Below, piece after piece: positions 1-11,408 of a DNA stretch of 64,000 bases (the stretch's first letter is position 1; the number at the start of each line of letters is the position of its first letter). The notes beneath the pieces were generated by a model. The model saw only the letters and a list, made by a program, of their open reading frames with translations. It ran no database searches and had not been told where the DNA came from. The translations under genes and the position numbers were made by a program. The DNA comes from Rhopalosiphum padi (Eukaryota > Arthropoda > Insecta > Hemiptera > Aphididae). Location: contig NC_083598.1 of NCBI RefSeq assembly GCF_020882245.1, positions 28,867,858 to 28,931,857 on the forward strand, in the 5' to 3' direction.

Positions 1-79
1 ACCTTTATTATTAATTTGTAAACATATTCTGATATTAATTTATTCTGTGCATAGAATATATACAAAAAAGTTTATAACA

Positions 80-1832
80 ATGTTTCGAAATGGAAAGTTT
101 TCTGAAACAACTCCATCTAAACAGTCCCGAAGTGAACGTTTTCAAGAAATGTCAAAGCAACAACAATTAATTGAACAGAAAAAACGTGAAATTCAAGCTA
201 GATTTGAAGAAAAAAAAAAGAAAATTGCTGAATTAACAGGAGAAAATAAATCACAACAACCTTTGGCTATTACTAAAAATGCAATAAAATTGGACAAAAT
301 AAAATCATTTTATCAAAAATCTAAGAGTACAAAAAAGTTAGTAAATTTATTCTTATAGTTTTGTTAATTTTAAAAATATTTATTCAAATCAATACATTTG
401 CTTGAACAGGAACGAGACTTCAGCAAAAGGTTCAAATGAAGAATTACCATATGAGTCAACAGGAGCTCATAAGAATAAACCTAGTTTAGCCGATGTTTTT
501 GAAAAAGATGATATTTCTGGTAAAATCTGTTTTTTATATTTTTTTTATACTTTTCCAATTTTCAATCTTGCTTCTGCCCAAAAGTTTCTTACAAAATTGT
601 TTATAAAAAGAATCCAATGATGTATATTATATAAATATTTTAGAATTATTAATTACAATATGACTGTGCCACTTTGGTTATCTATTGTTTAAGATAATAT
701 TATAATCATGTCACTATTTTATTTTCTCTTAAGTTCTAAATATCAGTAACGACAATAGAATAGCATTTATGGGAAATTCTAGCGAAACCGTTGTGGTTGA
801 TAAACTTGTAGGTAAGCAGAGTATCATCTGAATGCCATGATCTAACTAGGCCATACATACATAGACCTGAATCCTAAAACAAAATATTTTTATTTTTTTT
901 ATATTATTCATAAATGTTTTTAAAAATATTTAAAATAATCTTATATTTTGTACATAAAGTACAAAATATGTCATATTATATGTTTATAAATTTAATTTAT
1001 TAACATTTTTATATTTTTAGATACAAAAGATCTTGAAAATAATATTGAACCAAAAGTTTTACATGGACCAAAATTAGGTATGAATAAGAATATTTTAAGA
1101 CATCTAAATAATATAATTTTTAAATTTTTAAAAATATTCTCAAAGAGTATACTATATTTCTAGGTAAAAAAATTGAAGCAAAATTATTGTTTAATTTAAA
1201 AGCTGAAATTATTTACAAGGAAATTCTATTATCAGTAAATCATTATAATTTCAGAAAGTATAAGTACTATTACCTATTTTGAAAACTACTTTTAGTCCTT
1301 AAAAAAAACAACATAATTATTTTTTTGTATTTTTAACTTTTTTGAATGTTATTATTTGTTTTTAATTTAATATTTCTAAACAACATATTTTTCTGAAAAT
1401 TTTAATGTCTGAAAATAGAATTTTGAATGAGCATGTAAATAATTACTAATTATTAGTTATAACTACAGCATGCATCTTAATTTCCTAAAAAACAAAATGT
1501 CTTAAAATAATATGTTTTTTTGCATTAATAACATTAGAAAACTTAAAAAATACCATAACATTTGTTTTTAACATAATATTAAACAAAATCTATTTGTACT
1601 ATTTAAGTTTTAATCTTATATGATTTAGCATTATCAGTGATGATGAATGTTTATGTATATACAGTAAAACTTCCGTTAACGATCGCCTCTATAGAACGGT
1701 CACCTCTATGTAACGGTCATTATTTATGATCCCTTCGGTGACGGTTAATTGAAAATTTCACTGTATTATAAAATAAAAACATATAACTGTATCTTATTTC
1801 CATGATAGAAAAAATATTGTTATTATTATTAT

Positions 1833-1866
<34 letters not shown>

Positions 1867-4608
1867 ACTGCATGAAATCTGTGACTTAGTTATAACATAA
1901 GAACTTTAAGTAAAAATAAATGAATATGAAACTAAAAATAAATTATGTTGTTTGAATAACTAAAGTACTTAAAAATGATAATAATAAAAATAGTGAGTTA
2001 TAATTTATATTTTAAATATAATTTTGTTACGACTAAATTTATGTGAACAAAGAAATATTTTTAAAATCATTAATACTTTTTAAGATTATAATTGTTTACT
2101 GTTTAAAGAATCACCTCTATATTATATTAATTTAGTAAATAAGTGAAAATATTGAAAATTTTTAAAACTATTAATTATTGTTGATTTTTTTTAATAATTT
2201 GTATGTTTTAGAGTCAAATTATTGTATAGACGCATTTAAAGAACCTGAGCCCTTTATTCCAGATCATCAGTTTATTGGATATAATATTAATCAATCATAC
2301 CAACCATCCAACTTTTATAACACTCCATCTGTCCAAGTAACTTCAATCCAACCTCAACCTCAGACCAATGTGGTCCAAGTTCCTACTGTATCAATAGTTA
2401 CCACACATCCAATTTTACAAATTTCACAACCAACTTCAATGTATCAACCACAAAATCCAGTATTTATATCACAAAATAATTCAAAAGTAATAAACTAACA
2501 AGTATACTGTAGTATTCATAAACATCATAATTATACTTGTTATATACTTAACTTAAAATTATATTACAGATGACTATTCCTCATGGTCCTTATCAACAAT
2601 ATCCGTTACAGACTTCTCCACTAACAGCTACAATAGTTACAGATACTACAACAACAACAACTGTACCTCGTAATGCTGATGAGCAACCATCACTTATAGT
2701 AACTGAAACATCTACCGTATCTTTGGGACCAACTCCAGATGCAGCACATATATTGAATGCAACACCTCAGACAATTGAAACTTACACTCCGGTTTCGAGA
2801 GGTACTGTTCAGAAAAATTGTAGTTTATGTATAAAAAACATCTATACATTTATAATTTATTATGTAAATTGGGTTGTTTGTGGGAATTTGGGTGAGGGGG
2901 TTTGCGTTTAATCGCAAATTAAGCTGATTCGGAGTTGTCTAGCTTTGAATACAGTGATGAGATGTGAACCACAAGCAGTTCTTGACAATCAGGATGTCGA
3001 AAGTTTGGCAGCTACAGTTGCTGAATATGGTGATGAAATTGAAAATATCATACTACAAGAACGACCCCAAGATGTTAATTTATTGTATGTATACATATTT
3101 GCGTATTTTTAAAATGTTTAAATATTATTAAATATTTTAGATTTTTGAGAAACAAAAATTCTCCAGCCTATACAATTTTTCGACAAAGAGTTGGATACTT
3201 AAAAGCAAAAATGATAGCTAATAAATTGACACCAACTGATATAAAACCTCAAACATTATTAAATCAAACAGCAGTTACAGACTTTGATAGTGAAGATGGA
3301 ACTAATAAAAAACGTAAACGTAAAAGTCGCTGGGCAAATGATAATGTTAAAGTTACAGTTGCTTCAACAGTTGGTGGGAATTCTTCTATTACAATCAATC
3401 AAAGTATTCCCCAACCAGTTAATGTTCAAAAACTTGGTAATTAAATACTATTCAACATTTTAACTATTTTTTTACTAATCATTTAATCCTTACAATTTTT
3501 TTGATTAGTTGGTATGCCTGGTATGTCTGGACCCATGATAAGTCAAGTTGGACGAAATGATCCTGCTTTAATACAGTATGCTATGCAATCATTTGGAACA
3601 ATAAATTTATCTGAAGAAGATTGGAAAAAAGCAGAGGATCATTATAAAGTAATATTAACATATATAATGATATATATAAATTAAATAAATAAAATATGCA
3701 TGGATATTATTTTATAACCAATTATATTATCACAACAGATAAATTTGTTATATCAAGATATGCTAAAAAAACGTCAACAATTGGAAAGTTTACAAAGAGC
3801 TGGAAAATTTAAATATGAATATGATAGTGATGAAGATACTGAAGGTGGTACATGGGAACATAAATTAAGAAAAGAGGAAATGGTTGCCACTGAAAGATGG
3901 GCTGAAGAGTTAACTGAAAAGTCTAAAGATAAACATCATATTGGTGATTTTTTACCTCCTGATGAACTTGCTAGATTTATGGAAAAGGTTTTGAATTTAA
4001 ATTATAAGTAATACTTATAGATGTATATTTAGTATATTTACTCAATATTATTTTATTTTTAGTATTCTGCTTTAAGAGAAGATCGCGAGCCTGATTTGTC
4101 TGATTATAAAGAGTTTAAATTAAAAGAAGATAATATAGGTTTTCAGATGTTACAAAAACTTGGGTGGTCTGAAGGGCAAGGTTTAGGATCTAGTGGTACT
4201 GGTATTGTCGAGCCAGTTAATAAGTAATTTTGTTTGCATACCCTAGATATTGGATATCTTGTTAAAATTTTATGAATAAGTACTAGTGTACTTATTACTA
4301 ATTTTTGATATATTTTAAAATGAAATATTTGTATTTTTCAGAGGTGGATCTCATAATGAAAATCATGGTTTGGGTGTTGAAAGACCATCAGAACTTAGAC
4401 AAAATGATGATGAATTTGATGCCTATCGAAAACGAATGATGTTGGCGTATCGTTTTCGTCCTAATCCTTTAGTATGATAAATTTACATTAATTTTTCTTA
4501 ACAAAATAAAAACCATAATTTATACTCTTACAACAAGTTAGGTGTAATGTGTTTAATCTTAATATTAATTTAATGTTTCAGAATAATCCTCGAAGACCGT
4601 ACTACTAA
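80..4608 (+). CDS. SUGP1: SUGP1-like splicing factor with SURP and G-patch domains
   Basis: Thirteen exons join in frame: 80-336, 410-519, 734-811, 1021-1077, 2212-2486, 2570-2801, about 2955-3084, 3141-3436, 3509-3648, 3739-3987, 4063-4223, 4342-4471 and 4582-4608, giving about 713 aa. The start is the ATG at 80. The N-terminus is charged and Lys/Glu-rich. A Pro/Gln/Thr-rich stretch follows (exons 5-6). Then comes one SURP module (VAEYGDEIE ... FLRNKNSPAY ... FRQRV, exons 7-8), a basic KKRKRKSRW motif, and near the C-terminus a G-patch (IGFQMLQKLGWSEGQGLG, exon 11) followed by a conserved RPSELR...YRKRMMLAYRFRPNPL tail. In the SUGP1/SF4 family this layout belongs to a spliceosomal protein that works through its G-patch with a DEAH helicase in branch-site recognition. 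Vertebrate SUGP1 has two SURP modules; I see only one. The start of exon 7 is uncertain, because an acceptor at 2943 also keeps the frame. Confidence 0.88.
1078..2211 (+). other. Large intron 4 of the SUGP1-like gene
   Basis: About 1.1 kb of very AT-rich intron. It holds a small TA-flanked inverted-repeat element (1662-1763) and an ATT-rich stretch running into about 28 A residues (1824-1864). No coding exon was found; both flanking exons join in phase without one. Confidence 0.7.
1660..1765. mobile_element. Pogo/Tc1-like MITE, about 102 bp, in a SUGP1 intron
   Basis: The ends are CAGTAAAACTT and, reversed, CAGTGAAATTT. TA dinucleotides flank both sides, at 1660-1661 and 1764-1765. The interior repeats an AACGGTCACCTCTAT-type motif. 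A TA target and a CAGT terminus fit pogo/Tigger-type Tc1-mariner derivatives. There is no coding capacity. Confidence 0.6.
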
Positions 4609-6054
4609 ACCAATGAAGTGCATTTAAGCAGTTTACTAAATATAGTAATTTATATTAGTTTTTATTATAGTATGTATTTCATATTATTATATTGTTTTTT
4701 TTTTTTTATTAAATTATTAATTTCTGCTGATTTAAATTTTTCGATTTTGTTCATCTCGTAAATATATACACTTTTTATAAATCTTATAGTATTATTTTGT
4801 ATGATGTCATATAAAAAATGGTTTATTAAATGACTATTGATCCTGTTTCACAAAAATGGTTTATTAAATTTCTATCTACCAGAAACATTAGTTCTCACAG
4901 TCTCACTTTTATCAATTGGTTGTTAGTCTAATATTAAAACATAGATATTTATATTATCTTATGTTCCAATTGAAACAAGGAATGTGTCAGTTTTGATATT
5001 TTTTATTTTATTTTTAGATAAAAATAGTAGTCCATTAAATTCATGCTTACCTGTTTCTGAGTGAAAATATTATGTACAGATTATGGAAAAGTAATTTTTT
5101 TACATTTTCATACATATATTGTATAAGCTAAATTCACAAAAAAAATTAGCTACTTTAAAATAATAAATTTATTTACAAATACTACATATAAATTACAGTT
5201 ATAATAATGTATTAAAAATCAAAAAAGTTATATTGATTAGGTAAATAGTTTTTTTTTATTATTATGAATACAATATATTAATCTTATACATACATTATTA
5301 ACTAAGCCAATAAGAGACCGGAAAAAATGTATTGATTTAACTCCATGAATAAAAATATAAATTACCAGAATGAGGTGGGTCAATCATGTATACTAATAAT
5401 GTCTTCCCTAACCCAAGGCCATCCTTAGGGGGGGGAGCAGTATCCTATTTATTACTAACAAAACACAATTTATACATTTGAATAAAGACATTTTTCTTGT
5501 TTTGTGTACTTATATAAAATTGTAATAATTTAACACAAAAAACAAAAATCATGCAATTTTTGCCAAGATTAAAAAATTTACCACCCCTGATGGCTGATAT
5601 AGAGTATACCTACACAATTGTTTTTTAATACCTATATCTAGGGGCATTTAAAAGTTTAAATTTTATGTAATCAGATATTAAACGAAAAATAAAGATGTTA
5701 ATTATATTTTTGTAATTCAAAATATTATTCATGGTGAATTTAAATTATACTATTGCGTTTATCATTTTACTATGATCTTGAAATGAGTGGTTCTATTCAA
5801 AACTGGATAGAAATACAGAATTAATAAGTGTGTCATGTAGTATCTTGTTAAATTTTTCTAGTTACTCCAATCAATTCAAACCACATCAACAAATTTAAAC
5901 ACGCTTAATTTCATCCTTTTCTTTCATAAATAATCCAATAGTTAGTAGGTACGTATCAAATTAACAAAATGTTCGATAACACTACCTTCTAGCTGTCTAT
6001 CAGACATCAGTGGAATAGACCTGTATTACAAGACGTGTGATTAATGTTATAAAA
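4609..6054. other. Intergenic, no gene seen
   Basis: AT-rich spacer after the SUGP1 stop. A G-run with flanking GGCCATCC (about 5418-5440) and a CCACCCCTGATGGCTG stretch (about 5581-5596) look like worn transposon ends, but I could not pair them or find a target duplication. No supported coding region. Confidence 0.6.
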
Positions 6055-6988
6055 CTAATCAATAGGGCTCGGAACTTAATGCACTTAAAAAAGTACAAAT
6101 ATGCTCTAAAAATATGCACTTATATTTAATTATTTTACACATTTTAATTTTCACAAATATTTTTTTTAAATTTATAAATAAAAAAAAAGCAAAGTTATAT
6201 AAATAATATTTATTTTAATTTTTTTAATCATAATTGACCTTCACTTCACATAACTTACAGAATAAAATACTTCCGTCGGTTTTGAATATATCCGTACCAT
6301 ATTCCAAAACAAAACTATTCAAACGATTTGTCGCAAATTGTTTGGTTTTTGGCATAATGAATTAAAAATAATATAAGTAGGTAATTAAAACAAGAACGAC
6401 GCGTACAACTACAACAGATAAGACGGACGTATAAGCCGGAACTGACAAAAACATCTAAGCGGTTTAGCAGTAGATCTATTAATGCCATTAACAGTAATCA
6501 ATGAGTTATTTTCCTAGAAAAGTATTTATAGAAAATCGTCGTATTTCGATAGCTGTTGTTTCTATTTTTAAATTTGTATAATATTCTATTTTAGATGAAG
6601 ATAGCTGTAGTTGTAATTTATAAATATATATACATTATATTTTTATAGGGGAAAAACATTGTTTTTAATATCAAATAGAAATTTGAAAAATACGATACAA
6701 GAATATCTAGTAAGGTCTCTCAATATGAATGTATTTATTTTTTTTATTTACAAATTTACAAATTTTCATATGGAATCTCCATAAATTATAAAATATGCTC
6801 TAAAAAATTGTAAAATTAAGAAATATGCTCTAAAATCTAAAAATCACCAAATATGCAAAAATATGCACTAAAAAATTTTGATATGTTTTTCGTGGTGTCT
6901 TGGAATGAATTTCTAGCTCACTTAGCAATAAATCTAACGGTTCAAAAAAATCATGCAAATGCAACAACTTCCGAGCCCTACTAATCAA
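6055..6988. mobile_element. hAT-type transposon remnant with 8-bp target duplication
   Basis: The element covers 6063-6980 (918 bp). Its left end TAGGGCTCGGAACTT is the inverse of the right end AACTTCCGAGCCCTA, 14 of 15 positions matching. It is flanked on both sides by the 8-bp duplication CTAATCAA (6055-6062 and 6981-6988). Eight-base duplications with short inverted termini are the signature of hAT insertions. The interior contains subterminal repeats of an AAATATGCTCTAAAA-type motif at both ends and only the start of a transposase-like ORF, so it is probably an internally deleted, non-autonomous copy. Confidence 0.88.
6224..6355 (-). pseudogene. Truncated hAT transposase N-terminus (BED/CGGBP1-like)
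   Basis: A 43-codon ORF starting MPKTKQFATNRLNSFV lies inside the hAT remnant on the minus strand. It continues TDGSILFCKLCEVKV and then stops. The FCKLC pair looks like the cysteine half of a BED-type or CGGBP1-like zinc finger, which opens many hAT transposases. The histidine half and the whole catalytic region are missing. Too short for the catalytic activity of the family; a broken relic is most likely. Confidence 0.6.
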
Positions 6989-7769
6989 CAAGCATGTGCC
7001 CTATTCTATAATCCTGTTCTTCTTGACATATCAGAAACGTAGCCATGAAATATTTAATTAGTTTCCCCACATCCACACATCAACATTTTTTATATTATAA
7101 GTTAAATAATTTATAAGAACTACTAAGAGGGTAATAATCAGCCTACCATTAGGCAGGTACTATACAAATAGATTACTTAATTTTATTATTTTGCCAATAA
7201 GTGTAATTATAAAAAGGTTAGCAAGTGGGGGTTGCTTTGCAGTCTACTATAGGTATACCTATAATAGATGTTGAATTAGTCGCTGTATGCCTGTATTTAA
7301 CGTTTGTGTTAAATTTGAATTTAATGATCCATTATTGTAAACAAAAAAACGATTCTGAGCGGAGATGGTCTGTCAGATTACATTACTATAATATATATGT
7401 ATATTTCATATTGATATTGCAATTTTATAAACTAATATTTTTTTAATTAATTGTTATGGTTTACCATTGATTATATAGTAAACAATGGCTTTACCAAAAA
7501 GGCAAAAACATTTAGCATTTGAAAATATTAAAATATATAATAATATACCGTAGTTTGTAATACGTAAAACGTAAAAGTTGTATGTCCCAACAGTGTTTTT
7601 GAACTATAACAAAGTAATGAATAGGTATGGTTATTCATGGTTTAAGAATGTAATTTTATCCAAATTTGAATTTCAAATGTCTATAAAAAATAATTATGCT
7701 TATATAATTAAAACGAAAATAGGTTATAGGTATATTTATATATTTTTCAGTTCCAATTCTACCTACTTA
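6989..7769. other. Intergenic, repeat-derived
   Basis: AT-rich spacer between two insertions. At about 7349-7377 it carries the motif GATTCTGAGCGGAGATG, which recurs in reverse near 62445 and 62718, marking an older dispersed repeat. Open frames here have no recognisable protein signature. Confidence 0.5.
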
Positions 7770-9292
7770 ATACTTATAACTTCAGTCCGGCTATAACGCT
7801 CAATGTGCACGCACGTAGTTGCTTATGAGTTCCGTTATCGCATTTGCCGTCCGATAATATGGCAGACAAAGTCCACGACACCGGTGGCGGTCCACTCCAA
7901 ACGTCTATGCCTAACAAACGTAATCTTTCTAATTCGTCAATTTCTCCAAAAGTTGCCGATAAAAAACCAAAAATATTCGTTACACCCAATCGGTTTGCTG
8001 CTCTGTACTCCGAGGATTCTAGTGACACCGTATTTATCACATCCACCAACAGTGCATCAGCTTGTAACGAAAAACCGGGTCCTGCAAATCAAAGTATCGA
8101 GCAGCCAACGCTCGATGTACAAGACGTCACGCCACGGGCTCCACCGTTTTACATCTCCAACATCTCAAATTTCTCCGCTTTCACAAATGTACTAACAAAG
8201 ATAACTGGTCCTAACGCATTTACCTGTAAGTCCACTAAATCATACCTAATCGTTTATCCCAGGGGTGTATATAACTACAATACTATTTTGACTCATCTCA
8301 AGGATACTGATTCTAGTTTCCATACCTTTCAAGCTCACGTTAATCGCTCATTCAGAGTCGCAATACGAAATCTCCACCATTCCACACTGTGTTCGGAAAT
8401 TTCTCTGGCTTTGTCGGAGGAAGGACATTCGGTGAAACAAGTCATTAATGTCAAAAATAAAAATAAATGCGGTCTCCCATTATTTTTTGTTGATTTAAAT
8501 CGTCAGAATAACAACAATGATATCTTTAATATTACTTCGCTACTTAATACCAAAGTTATAATCGAGAAACCTCATTTGTCCCGTCGTGGTCCACCACAGT
8601 GCCACAATTGTCAAGCCTATGGCCATACCGATAACTACTGTCAACATGAATCTAGATGCGTCAAATGCGGTGGAGACCATCGCTCCGAGGACTGTATCAA
8701 GGATCGAGCTAGTCCAGCCAAATGCGCGCTCTGTTCTGAGGTTCACACGGCCAATTACAAAGGATGCCGTGTTTATCAATCCGTTATCAAAAAACGCACT
8801 AAAGTGCTCACAAGAGTCTTGCCAGTCTCAGATAAGCCCCCGTCCATTCACACCCGACGCAAAGGAGTACCTAGGACTTATGCAGAAGCAACTGTGGGCA
8901 ATTCAAATAATTTAAACTCTGAACCTATTTCCAATATTATATCCCAATTTATTACGCAACTTAATTCCCTCTTTACTCCATTGATTTCTCTTTTATCCTC
9001 TCTATTAAACACATTACTTTCTAAGAATACCTTATCTCCTTAATTGCAAACTTCGCGAAATCATAAATATCTAAACTGTTGTTATTAAATATTCTGTGAT
9101 TATGTTACTTAATCTTAATTGGATACGAAATCATTTTCTACCGTCTATCATTATTTGTATTAATCAGATTTATTATTATCATGTTTAATATTATTAATTT
9201 AATTGTATACTGTAATTGTCGAACTATAATAGCTGTAGCTGAAAGTTCTAAATAAAAAAAAAAAAAAAAAAAAAAAAAAATACTTATAACTT
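7770..9292 (+). mobile_element. ORF1-only non-LTR retroposon with perfect target duplication
   Basis: The insertion runs from 7783 (CAGTCCGGCTATAACG) to a tail of about 27 A at 9254-9280. It is bracketed by a perfect 13-bp direct repeat, ATACTTATAACTT, at 7770-7782 and 9280-9292 (its first base overlaps the A tail). It contains a short leader of about 76 bp, one intact ORF1 and a 3' UTR of about 210 bp. There is no endonuclease/reverse-transcriptase ORF2. Clean duplications, a long A tail and an intact frame suggest a recent insertion by target-primed reverse transcription, with enzymes supplied in trans. Confidence 0.88.
7859..9043 (+). CDS. LINE ORF1 (Gag-like) RNA-binding protein with three CCHC knuckles
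   Basis: 394 aa from the ATG at 7859; the frame is open a few codons upstream but without an earlier ATG. The N-terminal 100 residues are low-complexity and polar. The middle (about residues 110-235) resembles the RRM/PRE_C2HC-type region of Jockey-clade ORF1 proteins. Three zinc knuckles follow at about residues 248-305: CHNCQAYGHTDNYC, CVKCGGDHRSEDC and CALCSEVHTANYKGC. The C-terminus is Leu/Ser-rich. In Jockey-like elements this protein binds the element RNA as a nucleoprotein chaperone. The frame is intact, although no ORF2 follows. Confidence 0.85.
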   Translation: MADKVHDTGGGPLQTSMPNKRNLSNSSISPKVADKKPKIFVTPNRFAALYSEDSSDTVFITSTNSASACNEKPGPANQSIEQPTLDVQDVTPRAPPFYISNISNFSAFTNVLTKITGPNAFTCKSTKSYLIVYPRGVYNYNTILTHLKDTDSSFHTFQAHVNRSFRVAIRNLHHSTLCSEISLALSEEGHSVKQVINVKNKNKCGLPLFFVDLNRQNNNNDIFNITSLLNTKVIIEKPHLSRRGPPQCHNCQAYGHTDNYCQHESRCVKCGGDHRSEDCIKDRASPAKCALCSEVHTANYKGCRVYQSVIKKRTKVLTRVLPVSDKPPSIHTRRKGVPRTYAEATVGNSNNLNSEPISNIISQFITQLNSLFTPLISLLSSLLNTLLSKNTLSP

Positions 9293-10370
9293 ATAATTTT
9301 CGTAATTTTAAACTTTAAATACAAACAAAACAGTTGTAGGTACGTATATATTTTTAATATTTTTATATAGACTACAGATATAATATTAGCTTATATAGTT
9401 ATTATTATTGTTTATTAAATGCCAAAACGCCAATTTTACATAGTATACAAATATGGTAAAAAGTTGTATGTTATATATATGATTAATGATTATATAGACA
9501 CAATAAGCTAGAACTTATAAATAATTAAATACAAAAATAATTTAGAGTATACATATAATAAATACAAAAATGTATTACATGTGCATGGTAAAAATGTATT
9601 TCATTTATTTTTATTGGGCCCTTTCAATATATTTCCAGATTACATTAATTTAGCCTATCCGCCCCTGACAAAGGCATAAGGCCTAGTGCCCTAGGGTTGC
9701 GTATGATGAAACCAAGAACTTTGAGTGCTCTGTGAACCATAACATTTATGTGGAGACTAAAACAAAATTAGGCGAGTAGATAATACCAAGATCATTAATG
9801 AAGGAAACTCGTTCAGTATCATTAAGAAAGTAGGAGGTTAAAATTGGAGACAAAGATCTGGAGAAGGAATTTACGTTACACTTGGAGTCAGTGGCATCAT
9901 TCGGGAGGGGACAGGCGGGGCAATTGCCCCAACCTTGATTTTTATGGGCTGGTTAAATGTTTGATACGATAGAGGCATAGGGCCGCTGGAATAGTGGCTG
10001 CTCATATAGGGGCGTCATTTAGAGAGGGGCTAGGAGTATGTATTTCCCGAACCTAGATTTTAAAGTAGCCAAATGAGGACAGCCAGTGGCCGGATGCATA
10101 TAAACGGGCCAGGTTTTCTATAATCTTAATTCTACTGATTATTCTAGAATATACCTACTATATAATATAGAAGTCTGACAAGTCTGTACTCTGTAGTATA
10201 TCATAAAATAATTAATACATACATACGTACTAAAAACCTACAAGGACCGGGCCTTCAAAAATAAATAAAAAGGGCAAAATCGGGTTTTTTTTATAGAACT
10301 TTTTGGACCGGGCCGGACTTAAACCAAAGTTGGTTCAGGCTTTTTAAGGATTTTTTACATCTTGCCCATC

Positions 10371-10862
10371 AACGATTTTTGATTTTTTTTTATTACGATA
10401 ATTACAACTTATAATAAACCTTGTATTAAATTTTAAAGATATTTTGGATAGCCAATTTTTTTTTACAGTCATTTCAAAAAAAAAACTTAGAAAAATCGAA
10501 AAATTCAACTGTCTATAAATAGCTTAAAAATAGTCAATATATTTTGAAAATTTAATCGTAAATAGATAACGCTAATATAAACATTTGGTGCAAATTTCAA
10601 GTATTTACAATGTTTTGTTTTTGAATTACAGAAAAATTAAAAAATCGATTTTGTCAAAAACTGATTATGCGTAATAATTTCCATTTTTCCGTCACTTTTT
10701 TAGGGGTTTTCCTAACGCTTTTGAAAACTACTAAAAATATTTTACTTTTGACCCCCCAAAGTACCAACTAGATGAATTTTCCTTTTCAAAGAGAGGTTGA
10801 AGTCAAAAATCAAAACATATATTTCTACTCCATATCGTGGTGACAGACACAAAAAAAAAAAT
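10371..10862. repeat. Dispersed repeat, copy A
   Basis: Long blocks match the reverse complement of about 61850-62360. Examples are AACGATTTTTGA, TTACGATAATTACAA (TACGATAAGTACAA in the other copy), TTTTAAAGATATTTTGGA, GACTTCAACCTCTCTTTGAAA (as its complement) and TACTTTGG[GA]GGGTCAAAAGTAAAA (as its complement). The two copies are inverted relative to each other and about 51 kb apart. No coding frame is preserved. Confidence 0.7.
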
Positions 10863-11079
10863 TGTAAATCAATACAAATACAATCCTCACTTCGTTCATA
10901 ATCTAAAACTTAAATAATATTAAATGTCAATTATAATGCATAAAAAAATTATATATTAATACCTATAACCTATTAATTCCTATTTTATAGTCGTTTTCTC
11001 AAAATGTGTCCACTTGAATTTGATTGCAAGTATTTAACCGTTCATATAATGTTTTTATATAATTATTTTTTGAATGGCT

Positions 11080-11408
11080 TTTAATTTTGAGTATTTGGTT
11101 TTAGACTTTCCTATATTTTGCAGAGCAAGTTTTACATGATCTGCCCACATTTCATTTTTTATTTTGATAATTTAAGTCCAAACGAGGGGTGAAGACTGAA
11201 GATGATTATGTTCATGATCAATTTTAATTAAATGCTTTTTATCCACGGAAGTTTTTAAAATGCATGGACATTTATAGCTATGTTTTTTGCAGAATTTCCA
11301 CCGTATAAAATTCAAACACTCTTTGTGTACAACATACGTATATTCTTTAAATGATAATTTTTCTTTGCTCTTTTGGCTCTCAAAAATATCCAAACTATCC
11401 ATAACTTT
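11080..11408 (-). pseudogene. Broken FLYWCH zinc-finger reading frame, probably transposon-derived
   Basis: On the minus strand a frame starting MDSLDIFESQKSK (from about 11402) reads YTYVVHKECLNFIRWKF, then CKKHSYKCPC, then HEHNH. The C...C...H-x-H spacing and the W before the first Cys match the FLYWCH finger. After HLQSSPLVWT a stop at 11172 interrupts. The neighbouring frame continues as NEMWADHVKLALQNIGKS, suggesting a frameshifted longer protein. FLYWCH domains are common in insect transposon-encoded proteins. I infer a decayed mobile gene, not a host gene. Confidence 0.5.

Noticed and set aside
8540..8779. ORF antisense to the LINE ORF1
   Set aside because: Shadow frame of the zinc-knuckle coding region.
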